This document shows positions 34,776-46,430 of a DNA stretch of 64,000 nt, piece after piece. The position numbers and the translations under genes are program-made. This DNA is from Polytrichum commune. Taxonomy: Eukaryota > Streptophyta > Polytrichopsida > Polytrichales > Polytrichaceae. Location: positions 52,536,758-52,600,757 of the forward strand of contig OX485805.1 in the NCBI GenBank assembly GCA_950295325.1, written 5' to 3'. The first letter of the stretch is position 1. Each line of letters opens with the position of its first letter. The notes under the pieces were generated by a model that saw only the letters and a program-made list of their open reading frames with translations, did not search any database and was not told where the DNA came from.

Positions 34776-36532
34776 TCTCTAATGTTAATATGTAGAAAAT
34801 TTTATATGAGATCTAGTACATATATGGGAAAGAAAAGTATTGGGACATGTAGGGATTAAGGGTAGATGCACCGATTTATCGCACTTTAAGAAATTTAGCA
34901 TATACAAGGACATGATTCAACATTGAATCAACTATATGTAAAATACTTATACATCAAAAATTCATATCTACATAGAATACAATTCGTGGGCCTAGAATGA
35001 CAATCTGATGGATTTTCAGATCTATAAAACAAAAGGACCTATCGTAGCTCTCTAGCGGCTTGGGCACATTTATGACTAATAATTAATTGAAGTGTGTAAG
35101 TAAGTTAGGTAGCCCAAAAATTAATATTTTAAATTGGGTAGACTTAAAAAGAAATTTAAAATAAGCTAGAAATTCATCCAAGTCATTTCTTCAATTTATG
35201 GATGGTTTTCATAATTAATTTCATTTATGGCGGCTGCGATGAACCTAAACACTTCCCTTAACCAACACTCCTTACCCTAAAGTTTGTCTTGTACTTGTAT
35301 GTTAGGGTTTTGCTTGGCAACATATTTTGCTTTGATTTGATGCTAGTTTGTTGGATTACAGTGAATGTCACTTTCATTATTATGATTTTAGTCACTCTTT
35401 GAATCTTTATTCTTTTTTTGACACTCACGAAATTAATTTCTCATAAATTTAGGCATCTTTGAAATGAATTGTTTTCTGTCCAAGTTGCTAGAGAGTTGTG
35501 GTATCATAGTCGTAAACTTAGGCTTCTCTAAGTTCATCACCCTCAAGATTCGAGAATATGCAAACAGTGGTGTCATAAGCTCTAATTGGGTTGTTTCAAC
35601 TAAGTAATGCAAAGAATTTGAAGACGACCAACTAACTTATCTAGAACGCACATGTGTTGACAATGGGTGCACCTATCGGAAATGAGTAAAGATTGTAACA
35701 AATTTGATGGTTTGTAATCTCTACCATAAGCAATGAGCAAGGGTATGGCAAATGAGACATTTCTTTGTCACAAATTGTTGGTTAAGAGTTAGAGTTGTAT
35801 GTAGCACGTTGTCGCACCATGATTTTTTGAGGTTTTTAATATCAATTAATTGATTAATTTAAATTTTGAATTCGATTCTCACTGAGCGTATAGGGATGAT
35901 AGCCGAGGCATTTCAAATAATAGCTCATTGATATTAAAGAATAAAGGATAGTGACCAAGTTGGTTCAAATCCCCCCCGGTTCACCGACCTTGGAACACTA
36001 TGGGTGAATTTTTAAGTTAATTTAGAAGGCTTGAAGTGCAGAATTTGAGAGAACCTTCCGCCCTTTGAGAGGCATGGCATTACAACATGCACTACAATGC
36101 ATTCCACACTTGTGAAAGACAAACATCCATGTCAAAATCATTGTGATTTAAGTAGGGAAATGCCCTACATAAGAAGAAGAAGAAGAAGTCCAGTCTTCAA
36201 AGGAAGCTGGAGTGAATAGGGTGTCTATTCGTAAGACATATGTGGCCACGTCTTAAATGTCCTACACATACATTGTGGTTTCCAAAAGTCTCATGCCATG
36301 GCCCTTGAATTTTGTGACGACCCAAGCGTTCTTGTTTTTTTTCCCCTTTGTATTTTGCAGCCACTTTCAGTATGCGAGGAGATTTTTGGGCATGATTGGT
36401 CGAGATCCTAGTGTTTCCAAGTCCAACCGCTTACATGTTGACATCTTTCAGTTTTTCCTTTATTAATTTGAGATATATTTCATAGAGCCCTCCAAAATGA
36501 TGGGTAAAATGATGGCCTTTGAAGAGAATCAT
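34776..36532. other. No gene seen
   Basis: AT-rich sequence without a supportable frame. A B-box-like GGTTCAAATCC at about 35963, with an A-box-like GATAGCCGAGGC about 65 bp upstream, may be another tRNA-derived fragment. An (AAG)6 tract lies at about 36172-36188. Confidence 0.3.
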
Positions 36533-36742
36533 TAGGGGTTGTCACACCTCCTCGGAGAATGGAGAATGGAGAATAAGGAAAAAGAGGAGCCAATAGGATA
36601 GCTTCTCCATGGAGAAAGGTGTGACACCCCTTTGTGGCCCGTGGAGAATGGAGAATGGAGAATGGGAATTACCATTGCCGCTTGCATGTGGTAAGAATTT
36701 GTGCTCTATTCACACGCTCGGATTTGAAGTCCGATCAACTAA

Positions 36743-37739
36743 GGGCGGCTTTATACACGGTCTGGGGCCGGCTGGAGCACCGGTCTGATTAAGCCCTCAA
36801 TCCGGCCCCACTTTATGAATTTTTTTGGGGCCTAAACTTGTCACATGTAAAGTGGTGAGGCCTGATTCTAGGGCCCGATGGTCTTGAGGGTTAAGTTTCA
36901 TAGAACTTACCATGGTAAATGCCTGGTGTTCTCGACAATTAAATTTCATGACATTTAATACTATGGGGGATGACATCTATAGGGTTGTGGTTAGCGAATC
37001 GAAATTGGGTCCCACTAGATTAAATTGGGCCTTTAAATCTATAGGAGCATCAAAATGCTCTTATAAATTTATCTACCATGTTCAATGGATTGACCGATGG
37101 GTGTGGTTTAGAAGGCACACCATATTTTTGATTAATGGCTTAAATGTTTCATTTTTGTCTTAAGTGCATAATTAGTACCTTAATTATTGTGTTATTACCC
37201 TAATGCTATCATATTTACACTGATTGTTATCTTTTTAGACTAATCCATAGCCTAAGCCATACCATATGCTTGATTAAATGCTTAAATGTTTCATTTCTAT
37301 CTTAAGTGTGTGATTAGCATCCTAATTGTTGTGTTATTAGCCTAATTCTACCATATTTGTACTAATTATTGTGTTAGTGGACTAACCCATTGAATAATGC
37401 ACGCCAAATTCTTGATTGACAACTTAAAATGTTTCATTTTTATCTTAAGTGTATGATTAACGTCTTAATTATTGTGTTATTACCCTATTGCTAACATACT
37501 TATACTAATGGTTGTCTTATTAGACCAACCCATAGCCTAAACCATACCATGTGCTTGATTAAATACTTCAATGTTTCATTTTTATCTTAAGTGTGTGATT
37601 AGTACCTTAATTGTTGTATTATTAGCCTAATGCTATCATATTTTAGCTAATTGATGCGTTATTATCGAGCGATCCTGTTGGCCCAAATTTTGAGAGTTCC
37701 GGCCGGCCCTCAATCCGGCCACAAGTATAAAATGGGCCC
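36743..37739. mobile_element. Nested PIF/Harbinger-like element with TAA duplication
   Basis: The left end GGGCGGCTTTATAC and the complement of the right end, GGGCCCATTTTATAC, both followed by a GGCCGG motif, form inverted repeats. TAA flanks both sides (36740-36742, 37740-37742). A 3-bp TAA/TTA duplication with GGG-type ends is typical of PIF/Harbinger (Tourist). No transposase is present; most of the interior is the 142-bp tandem array listed next. Confidence 0.65.
37129..37660. repeat. 142-bp tandem repeat, about 3.7 units
   Basis: Units start at about 37129, 37271, 37414 and 37556 with TTGATTAA(T/A)...TTAAATGTTTCATTTTTATCTTAAGTG and continue through TTGTGTTATTA(C/G)CCTAAT. Units differ by roughly 10-15% by eye. 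The array lies inside the PIF-like element. Confidence 0.8.
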
Positions 37740-38032
37740 TAAAGCCCTGCCGCAACAAAATGAAGCGACCCCAGGTGAAAGAAGCGACCCTAGGTAAAAA
37801 CAATAAAACCTTCGCACAAGAAGTTTTCTCCATTCTCCATTCTCCGAGAATGGGCCCTCTGCCATTCAAGGAGAGAGTGTCACGTCCCCATTCTCAATTC
37901 TCCGAGAATGAGAAGAGAGAGGTGTGACTACCCCTAATGTACTTGTCCAAAATCAATGACAGCCTGGAGCAAGAGACCAATATACAAATCCCTCTTGGCC
38001 CTTATTTAATACCGAAAGTCCTCCCCCTTTAG

Positions 38033-38517
38033 CAGAGCCCAACATTTTCCTTTTTAATTGCACCCATACCCAGACCATGCCCATCAGCAGTGACATATGC
38101 CCACCCATGCCCACCCATAGCATGGCATGTGCGCACCCATGCCCACCCATGCCCACACATAGCATGACATGTGCCCACCCATGCCCACCCATGCCCACAC
38201 ATAGCATGACATGTGCCCACCCATGCCCACCCATGCTATTCAAATTGCACCCATGTATTAAAAAATTATGTAATGTGTATTGTGTAATTTGTAATGTGTC
38301 TTGTATGATTGTTTAATTGTGCCCCACCCATGCCCACCCATGAACAATAATATTGCAGTCATGCCCACCCATGCCCACCTATGAACAATAATATCGCAGC
38401 CATGCCCACCCATGCCCACCCATGAACAATAATATTGCACCCATGCCCACCCAAAACCCATGGGCATGGGTGGGTATGGGCATGGGCATGGGTATGGGCA
38501 CCCAATGTAGGGCTCTG
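38033..38517. mobile_element. hAT-type MITE with exact 8-bp target duplication
   Basis: Ends CAGAGCCCAACATT and the complement of CAGAGCCCTACATT (13 of 14) bound 485 bp. CCCTTTAG is duplicated exactly at 38025-38032 and 38518-38525. CAGAG-type ends with 8-bp duplications are the hAT signature. No transposase is present; the interior is a CCCACCCATG minisatellite. Confidence 0.85.
38075..38500. repeat. CCCACCCATG minisatellite within the hAT MITE
   Basis: Decamer units (CCCACCCATG and variants) form higher-order units with AGCATGACATGTG (about 38105-38235) and with AACAATAATATTGCA (about 38340-38450). Near 38460-38500 the orientation flips to GGGTGGGTATGGGCATGGGC, so the two arms are complementary. 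Open frames on both strands are repeat artefacts. Confidence 0.85.
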
Positions 38518-38589
38518 CCCTTTAGGGCCCTACCCTATACGTAAACATTTTTCCCTTCTACTTTTAGGGTTTGTTCCAATTTTGTCTTT

Positions 38590-38712
38590 TGTTTGTCGAG
38601 AGAAGTCTATGGGCGATGAAAGCAACTTCTGGCTTCTGGTGAGGCCACGTCGCCTGTGCTTTCTCGACCGTCGGATCTGACCGATATAACCCTCTCCCCT
38701 AATCTCCTCCGT
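38590..38712 (+). repeat. Inverted partner of 34650-34775
   Basis: CpG-richer than its surroundings. It starts TCTATGGGCGATGAAAGC and ends near CTCCTCCGTCCACTG. See 34650-34775. Confidence 0.6.
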
Positions 38713-40779
38713 CCACTGCCTGTGCAGACAGAGAGACGGATAAGACATACAGACACTCACTCTCTTCACCTTCCCGATTCCGATTTCTTTGCCGATTCTC
38801 TTCGCCAGAGGTCATTCGATTACGCATTGTCTGTTCGGAGTGAGGAGTGAGGAGTGCTTGGCGATGATGTATATTTCGTGTTAATGAACATACTAGTGTT
38901 GGTCCTTGGAATATTAGTATTTGGGTTTGAAGGGATTCCTAACTTGTTTGTGGTTGTAATAAGGCTTGTCAAAGCAATTAGTTCCAAGAAGTCTTGGAGA
39001 GACAAGACTTATGTATTGCCTTACATTCATTTTTTCTAATGACAAGAAGTATCTATCACATTAGTGTTAAGAGATAAGAGGACTAAGTTGGTGAACCCTC
39101 AATTTCACTACCGGCTAGGGACCCACCACTAAGTATAGTGCAATAATCTTGGTCATATATAGACTAAATTACAAAGCTAGAAGTAATTATGGAAGATCAA
39201 TCACATTTTGGAGGGTTATAACATTGTTGGTATAAGAGGGAGTAAATCAAAAGATATATCATGTAACTTGTACAAAGAAATGGTTGTGAGTAGGTCAAAT
39301 TATAAGGTCATACAACTATGAATCTTAACCAATATCAAGGGGTGGGCAATATTGGTACAACCTTCAAGAATTCCAATAAAGCAATTGATTTCGATTCATT
39401 TCTCAAAGCTACATGAATCCCAAAAATATAGTCTAGAGCATGCTCGATACTCATAACATTATTCAACAACATGATTTTGTTCCATTCTCTATTTAGCATA
39501 TGACAAGGGCATCCACTATATTACCTTCATGGGAAGAAACTTTGAAAATAGGAAGAAACTGACACCATTACAAACAATGAATAGTGTTGGTTTGAAAAAT
39601 AAGAATATTGTAAATGGTGTCGATAATTTTGTAGTAGTAAAATTTTGAATTTTTTGTTCAATATTGAAAACTGTGGAAACAAAGTCTTTATTAACCTAGA
39701 TATTGCCTAACATGACCAGTGAGAACGGACAATAGTCTTGTGAGAGCATAATAGTTAGTAATAAGGGCAATAGTATGTTGGCAACCAAGGTGTTTACAGG
39801 AACTCGGTAGGCTCTCAGGAATATAGGGAAGTAGGAAAATTAGAAGAGTCTCGGGGAGAGATGAGCGAAGTTGAGACAGCCGATAGACATAGAAACTACT
39901 TTTGTTAGAATTTTTTGAAATAACAAAGAATTGAAATTTCCTTCGACTGTAATTGTTTGATTTGAGGAGGTCATTTGATACAACTTCACGGTATATGTAT
40001 TGGAGGGTGTTTGAATTTGGATTGTGTTGGTATATTATTTTTTGTATCAGACTTGTTGCGTGAGTCAAAGTAGTTGAAATTTACAATAATAGAGAGATAA
40101 ATTTGAAGTTATATTTTGAGTCTATCGTCTTATGATTGATCGTCGTTGTATTAAGCAAGGTTGGTAGAAATTAGTATTGTAATTGTCTTAAGAGTATTGC
40201 GATATTATTAAGTGTGTAAGTATTGTCTTGTTGATGTGCCCGCGGAGTAATAAAGAAATCAGAGATCAACTTAAGTCGTTTATGTTTAAATCTAAAACTA
40301 TGGTCTTGCCTTACCCTGATCTTCAATCTTGAAATCTATTTTTGTATTATATGAAGGGTAAGGCAGGGACCTTTGTGAGGCCAAACCGCCCACCCTTAAG
40401 CGTCCTAGTCCGGGTGAGGGAATGGTTTTCACATTCATGTTTCCATACTCCATTTGACCAAATTCGTGAGGATCCATTACATATCCCATCAATCATTGCA
40501 CACTAATCCATTCCATGATAATAGTACAAGCGTTAACAAACGCTCTTCTCTACTATCCCAAGCTTACACACACTATTGCAATCCAACATTACTCCCATCC
40601 GGATTCACCTATTACCCCTACAATCTAATGCCCTTGTTTCACTAGTTGGCTAAGAAACTAATTTTCTAAGGTATATTAAGTAATGGCCTAAGTAACTAGC
40701 CACCACCTAATCTAATGTAGTAACATGGGCTCCCCTCTACCAAATCCTTTGAGGCCTAATCCTAACAAGCCTCTGCTGC
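38713..40779. other. No gene recognised
   Basis: A small open frame at 38854-39039 (+) is hydrophobic and unrecognised. Near 40309-40364 a short inverted repeat (TTGCCTTACCCT...AGGGTAAGGCAGG) occurs within GC-richer sequence that may be a retrotransposon remnant. Confidence 0.3.
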
Positions 40780-41510
40780 CCCGTGGTCACAACCATTTCA
40801 GTCCCAACTGCTGCCCTCGGTCATAACCATTTCAGTCCCAACTTTGCCCCTTGGTCACCATCATTTTAGTCTTAGCTTTGCCTCTCGGCCTCAACCATTT
40901 CGGTCCCAGCTCTGCCTTTCGGCCACAACCATTCTAGTCTTAGCTCTGCCTCTCGGCCACAACCATTTCAGTCCCAGCTCTACCCCTTGGTCACCACCAT
41001 TTCAGTCCCAGCTCTACCCCTTGGTCACCACCATTTCACTCCCAGATGTTGACCCTCGGTCATACCATTTCAGTCCCAACTGCTGCCCTCTCGGTCATAA
41101 CCATTTCAGTCTTAGCTGTTGCCCTCTCGGCCACAACCATTTTAGTCTTAGCTATGCCTCTAGTTATCTCTAATCAACTATACTCTACCATATCCCTCTA
41201 ATCAATTATATCCTCTAAGTTCCCTTCTAATCAACTATATTCTAATGTCTCCTTCTAATCCACTATATTCTAATATCGCCTTCTAATCAACTATATTCTA
41301 ATGTCTCCTTCTAATCCACTATATTCTAATATCGCCTTCTAATCAACTATATTCTAATATCTCCTTCTAATCAACTATATTCTAATATCTCCTTCTAATC
41401 AACTATATTCCCTACCACACTACATAACACACACACACACACACCCACACATCCACACACACACCCCCACACCCAAGGGAGAGAGAGAGAGAATGAGAGA
41501 GAGGAGGAAG
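40780..41510. repeat. Composite minisatellite and microsatellite block
   Basis: About 40780-41160 holds 11 or so units of 33-35 bp (CTCTCGGCCACAACCATTTC...). About 41165-41408 holds nine or so units of 28 bp (CCTTCTAATCAACTATATTC...). A (CA)n tract at about 41430-41470 and a (GA)n tract to about 41508 follow. Confidence 0.8.
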
Positions 41511-43230
41511 GAAGGAGGGAGGGCACCCAACCCACAACCTCCTTAGCCTTCTCCTACTTAGTAGGATCTTATCCTATCCACTAAACCCTCACCTCCTAAA
41601 CTAACAAGAACATGTTCTAATTCAAACAATTAAATCAAAGGCTCTTCCTCTTGCCTCATCAAACACTACTCCTCTAATCAAAACACTCCCTAATGCCACA
41701 AATCCTCTACTTAACCACACCAAATGGCTTAAGGCCTAAACATAAATCCACACTAAGCCTCACTCTTTTTATACTTTTGATTGTTTCAATAACACTCCAA
41801 ATGCAATCCTAAATAAATTCTAAACATAAAACAAATATGAGCACTCATTTTGGGCTCATAACCTTACGTAATTGAATATGCCACATTTGCAAAGTTAAGA
41901 ATATTCTTATTTGTTGTTGTTGTTGTTGGGTCGCATTAGTTCTAGGGATTTTTAAACCAATGCGAGTGATTGTGAGGCCATTGTCTGCGAGGGAAAGGGT
42001 CGGATAAAATAGACTTGGTAGTAATTGCAATAAATTAAACCGGAGAAATCGGAGAGGTGGGTCCATTGTCTTAGGGACATTGGAAGTAATTTTCATGATG
42101 TTATAGCCTTTTCGAAAAAGGAGAGAAGTTTGAGAAAAATTAGAAAGTGAAAATATGTAGATGCTGCAAGTATTGAAATTACAATCTATTGATTGTTCTG
42201 CTAAATTGTGATTTGATAATAATTAAGATCTTCAAGTGTGCAATTCATGTAAATTGTCAACGTCAATCCTATATGTCTTTGTACTTTCATTGACCCTATA
42301 TGAAGTCAACATAAAGAATCAACCTCGTATAAATCAATCTAATTTTCCGGGATTATGATTATAAAGCAAAGAGGTTGCATTGTCATTGCATTGAAATGTT
42401 CCATTGAGTTAAGATTAAGGCTATGGTCTTGGTAGCGTAATTGGAGAACATGTTTCATTCTAAGCTTTGACAGGACGTGAAGTGTTAGCACGTTGAGACG
42501 ATTGACTATGAAGGGATAACGTAGTGCGAAGACTAATGGACGTGCTGCTTGTGAAATTGGTAAGTATTGATCAATAATTAATATCTTAAATGAATTAAAA
42601 ATAATTTAGAACTCCATCACCTTTAGGAATTGAATTGCTTAAGCATTGTTCATAAGAATGATAGATGAAAGTAACCGGTCAATTTCTTGTTTTAAGAACT
42701 AAGAATGTGTCATTATGACGCTAAATAAATAAGATAAGTTTATGAATTGGGTGAGAATATGTTAACACGCATAAATGGTTTTGATTTATTGACATGAGGA
42801 AAAAACTTATGATTACCTTGGCCGAGACCTGGTAAGAGACTATTGTTGGACCGCATAATTAAAATTGGATTTAATAAAATAAAATTGCTACTGCATTTTC
42901 AAGTTGGAATTAATGAATGAAAGATTATTGACTACACTGAAGTGCTTTTGGCTTTGGTAAAGAGACAAAAATGAGTTACTCACGCAAGACCATTGACTAT
43001 GGTTGTGCCTATGCTTGTGCACCACACTTGGTCCAATCAAAATGAACTCATTGTCAGATTATTGCCTGAGAATTTAGAGGTGAGTCTATATTACAAATGC
43101 ATGTACTGATTTGGAGAGTTTTTAAAGTTTTCGTATCCCTTATCCATAACCCAATTGTCAGTTTAATCCGAAAGGAAGTGAAGTAACCATGTGTTTTCCT
43201 TTATAAAACTTATCTGAGACACCTCGACGA
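41511..43230. other. No gene seen
   Basis: AT-rich sequence without a supportable coding frame. A (TTG)n tract lies at about 41911-41928. Confidence 0.35.
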
Positions 43231-43238
43231 TATACAAG

Positions 43239-43648
43239 CCCGGGGAGGGCACTCCATTGTCAAGTTGAAAACCATGTGCAACGGAAGTTTGCTACCCCTA
43301 TATTATATGCCATAGATAATTTTAAAAATTATGATATTTTTTCTATATATACATATCCATTGATAATATCTTTTGTATATTTTTTTGAAATTTTTAGTCA
43401 TCTCCATTTTTTCTAGTAATTTTTTTAGATCAATTTTGCGTCATTCTAGTTAGAAACGGTATGTTTTCTAGAAAAAACAAATTATCAAATTTGGTTCTCA
43501 ATTTTTACTATGTAATAGATACCATGTATATGTAGTCATAATTTTTTTGGATAAAATTTTGACCCATTTTGTTGATGCTTTTTAGAAAAAGTAGATTTTT
43601 TTCCGTTGCACATGGTTTTCAACTTGACAATGGAGTGCCCTTCCCGGG
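43239..43648. mobile_element. 410-bp MITE with 48-bp inverted repeats and 8-bp target duplication
   Basis: The arms begin CCCGGGGAGGGCACTCCATT (left) and, complemented, CCCGGGAAGGGCACTCCATT (right), and continue identically through AAAACCATGTGCAACGGAA: 47 of 48 match. TATACAAG is duplicated exactly at 43231-43238 and 43649-43656. The interior is very AT-rich and non-coding. The 8-bp duplication suggests hAT-like mobilisation, but the ends are not the usual CA..TG type. Confidence 0.85.
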
Positions 43649-43656
43649 TATACAAG

Positions 43657-44544
43657 TCACATTTTAAGTCTTCCCTGATTATTTCACTGGATTTGTTCAT
43701 GACCAAAAACTAAATTACAAATTTCAAAGATAGTGTTGCTATGAATAATATTGGGATGAATAGTAACTCTTGCACATAGTGCTAAGAGTATAACTCCACC
43801 CAAATTTCCAACTTCAGCTTGAATGTATGAATAATAATAAAATATTATTACTTTATTATGGGGGCCCATGGAATATAAATGACATAGTTCATGGTCACGA
43901 AACCGATTTGCATGAATAAATCATGCTATACTTGGAATGTGCTTGCATTCCGTTTTTAGAGATTGAATGTTGAATCCACAAACAATATTAAAACACATCT
44001 CCAAACTCTCATCCCAGGCTTGTGGTTGTTGATTTAAAAAGTAAAGTAAGGCATTCATTAGATTGATGGCAATTTGTATGAACTTCCCACTTATACTATT
44101 ATAAACAAAGATGTTATTATTTATGCCAAAATACCACATTTAAAGGATATTAGTCAGTGTGTCCCCAAATATGTTGCCAACCTCACCGTTGACAAGTTAC
44201 CGCTAATCTCTCACATGTTACCACTCCTCGGTCCGAAGAGACACACTTTCCTTATCCTCTCAATCACTAAAAATAAATAAGATTACAGTACATTTCCGAG
44301 ACTATGGTCATACAACTTAATTCTCAAATGTGCATTTGTGTGTCATGTAGACAATTGGAACTCCAAAGTGAACCTCCTTTAATCTCATATAAACATATGT
44401 GGCATTTTAAAATGCAGGAAGTCATTACTGCAAAAGCATAATCTTATTGTTCAATCAAACAATACATCTTAGCTCTATAAGTCGTATTGCCCATCAGAAT
44501 TGACATTTAAAGATACTCCTAGGGGGAGTACGGGGGCAAGGCCA
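43657..44544. other. No gene recognised
   Basis: Small open frames (43684-44280) resemble nothing known and overlap on both strands. The stretch just below 44545 is the expected continuation of the EXO84 pseudogene, but similarity stops there. Confidence 0.3.
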
Positions 44545-45147
44545 AAATACACTAACTGCAAGAGGGCAATAGTGTAAGCCCAACCATATGATGTCCCATT
44601 AGGACGCAAGCTTTTGATATTAAGTTGAATTCGCTCATGGTGAGACTGCAACAAGAGTGTGTGGGCACACATTCCATCACCAAGTATGTCTAAAGCAACT
44701 ATTGCTAATCTTAATTATTTTCCTTGAAAGAAAGGCTCTTGAATTGCATCTGCAAGCTGCTCAGCCAACCTATATCTCCTTTTGGATAAAGTTGTTTTCA
44801 AATTTGAAGCTACGTTGTGACTTATCTTGCCTTTGTAATTGGTTGAATTTAGTCCATGTTCAACCAATCTACCCCCATCATCAACGGCCGAAAGTGCTTG
44901 ATGAATTTTTTTCTGAACTAGAAGTACATGAATTATGTTTGGTATTGCCTGGGCCAGCCTCTCAAACTCTGTAGGTTTTGGATCAGTTTGAGAAAGATTC
45001 TTGGCTTGTGTGTCTACTTTGGATGTGTTGCTTGCAGAATTTGGAGCACCACTATATGCGAGACCACCCACTAGAGCTTCTTGAGACGACAGAAGATTCC
45101 TCATGGCAAGTAGCTCCCCTTCAAGATAAGATATTTCTTGTGAAGTT
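44545..45147 (-). pseudogene. Fragment of an EXO84-type exocyst subunit gene
   Basis: On the minus strand an acceptor-like GTGGCAG precedes 45147, then QEISYLEGELLAMRNLLSSQ, HVLLVQKKIHQALSAVDDG, LSKRRYRLAEQLADAI and, further on, LGDGMCAHTLLLQ, IKSLRPNGTSYGWAYTIALL. These match the central part of plant EXO84B as I remember it. The two halves are in one frame, separated by an in-frame TAA (about 44706) where the family has no stop. Similarity ends after LVYF. The retained intron border argues against a retrocopy. Upstream and downstream exons were not found, so it is a relic. Confidence 0.72.
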
Positions 45148-46430
45148 CTGCCACGCATAAGAGATTGAATTTAGAGAAGAATACAAAAGCAAAAAACTTA
45201 AGTACAACAAGACATTACCCAATACCAAGATTCTTCCTCATAATGAACATGGCTACGCCATGAGGCAATCTCTTATTGAGCCCTTAACTATGAAAATGAT
45301 TATTCAGTGCCTTCGTTTTGAAGATGCTAATCTAAGGAATCCATTGCCCACATTTGTCCAATCCGATAACAACCTCACCAACAAGGCTAGCATTAGACTC
45401 AACTGCCCAAAAAAACTTCCACTGGTCACTAACTCAAATGGACGTAGAAACTTACAAATAGCAACCAAGAAAAATCTCCTCACAGGCATTGAAGTATTCT
45501 TCACTCCCTTGCCTATTGAATGCACACGGTTGAATTTAGGCAAGGGTGTTCAAAGGAGCACTTCACAAAGCAGGAGGCTAAAACAAATAAGAAAAACAAT
45601 AATAGCAGCAATTGCAATTTGGAATGGGCATAACCATAATCAATGCTAGGGTCACATTGCCTGAAGACAAACATGGTGATTCAAGATCAAATTAGGTTTT
45701 GACTTTTGCCATCACTTTAAGGCAAATTGTTTTCTAGTCATGCATATCCTATTATACATGCAATAAGAAAGGGAGGTAATGCACCTAATGAACGTGGCAT
45801 AATGATTGGCATAAACATTTTTTTGCATCCATTAGGCAAATAATTTATTCAGATCCTCATACAATTTTCTTATGCCCTACCAAAGATACCAATCAATTAT
45901 AAAAGTACCGAGGTACTAAATTCCAGCTTTGGAGGTATTAGTGAACATTAACACCCTTATCTTGTTATTTTAGCTCCACACTATGCCATAAAGTTTCCAT
46001 GTACACTGGAAGTCCAAGATTCATAAAAAAATAACCACAATAAGGCATACGTGATAATAAGCCACACTACCTTTTTTTTCTTATAGACTCGCACTTAAAT
46101 TGCACATAAGTTTGTGCAACAAAATCTTCAGTCTCGAACATGGCTAGTTCTTCATACAAATGGTTAGCATAGCCATTACTAACAAGAGGAGCCATGGCCA
46201 ACGCACCATTACAACCATTCGAATGAAGCACACTGGAGAACGCTCCTCCGCCGTTCTCAACTTGGACAAAATGCTTTTCTAGAGCTCAATAATTCTTCCA
46301 AAGCTCCAATATTGGACCTAATCAATATTTGCTCATGTTCATAGTGTTTTCCGGCCTAGGTGCATTCCAATTTTAGCCGAAATAGATGTAAATCGTCTAC
46401 ACCCTCCACACATGGTGACCTCAATCCTTC
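45148..46430. other. No gene recognised
   Basis: Open frames at 45260-45649 (+) and 45304-45543 (-) overlap each other and match nothing I know. The stretch could include degraded EXO84 intron or exons. Confidence 0.3.

Larger units (their letters stand above)
36535..37934. mobile_element. Outer element with TA flanks and GAGAATGG-rich arms
   Basis: GGGGTTGTCACACC at the left is matched by the complement of GGGGTAGTCACACC at the right (13 of 14), with TA on both sides (36533-36534, 37935-37936). The arms contain tandem GGAGAATGGAGAATGG on the left and its complement on the right, so they can pair over more than 50 bp. Without the nested insertion at 36743-37739 it would be about 400 bp, the size of a Tc1/mariner-type MITE. 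Confidence 0.6.

Noticed and set aside
35885-35975. Possible tRNA gene or SINE with a GGTTCAAATCC B-box
   Set aside because: A-box match is weak and no acceptor stem or anticodon arm could be paired; kept only as a remark.
38029-38243. Repetitive His/Met/Trp/Gly-rich peptides
   Set aside because: Translation of the CCCACCCATG minisatellite inside a non-coding MITE.
38075-38450. CRISPR-like regular repeats (also at 40.8-41.4 kb and 46.9-51.9 kb)
   Set aside because: Units are contiguous minisatellites or coding repeats without unique spacers, in a plant nuclear genome.
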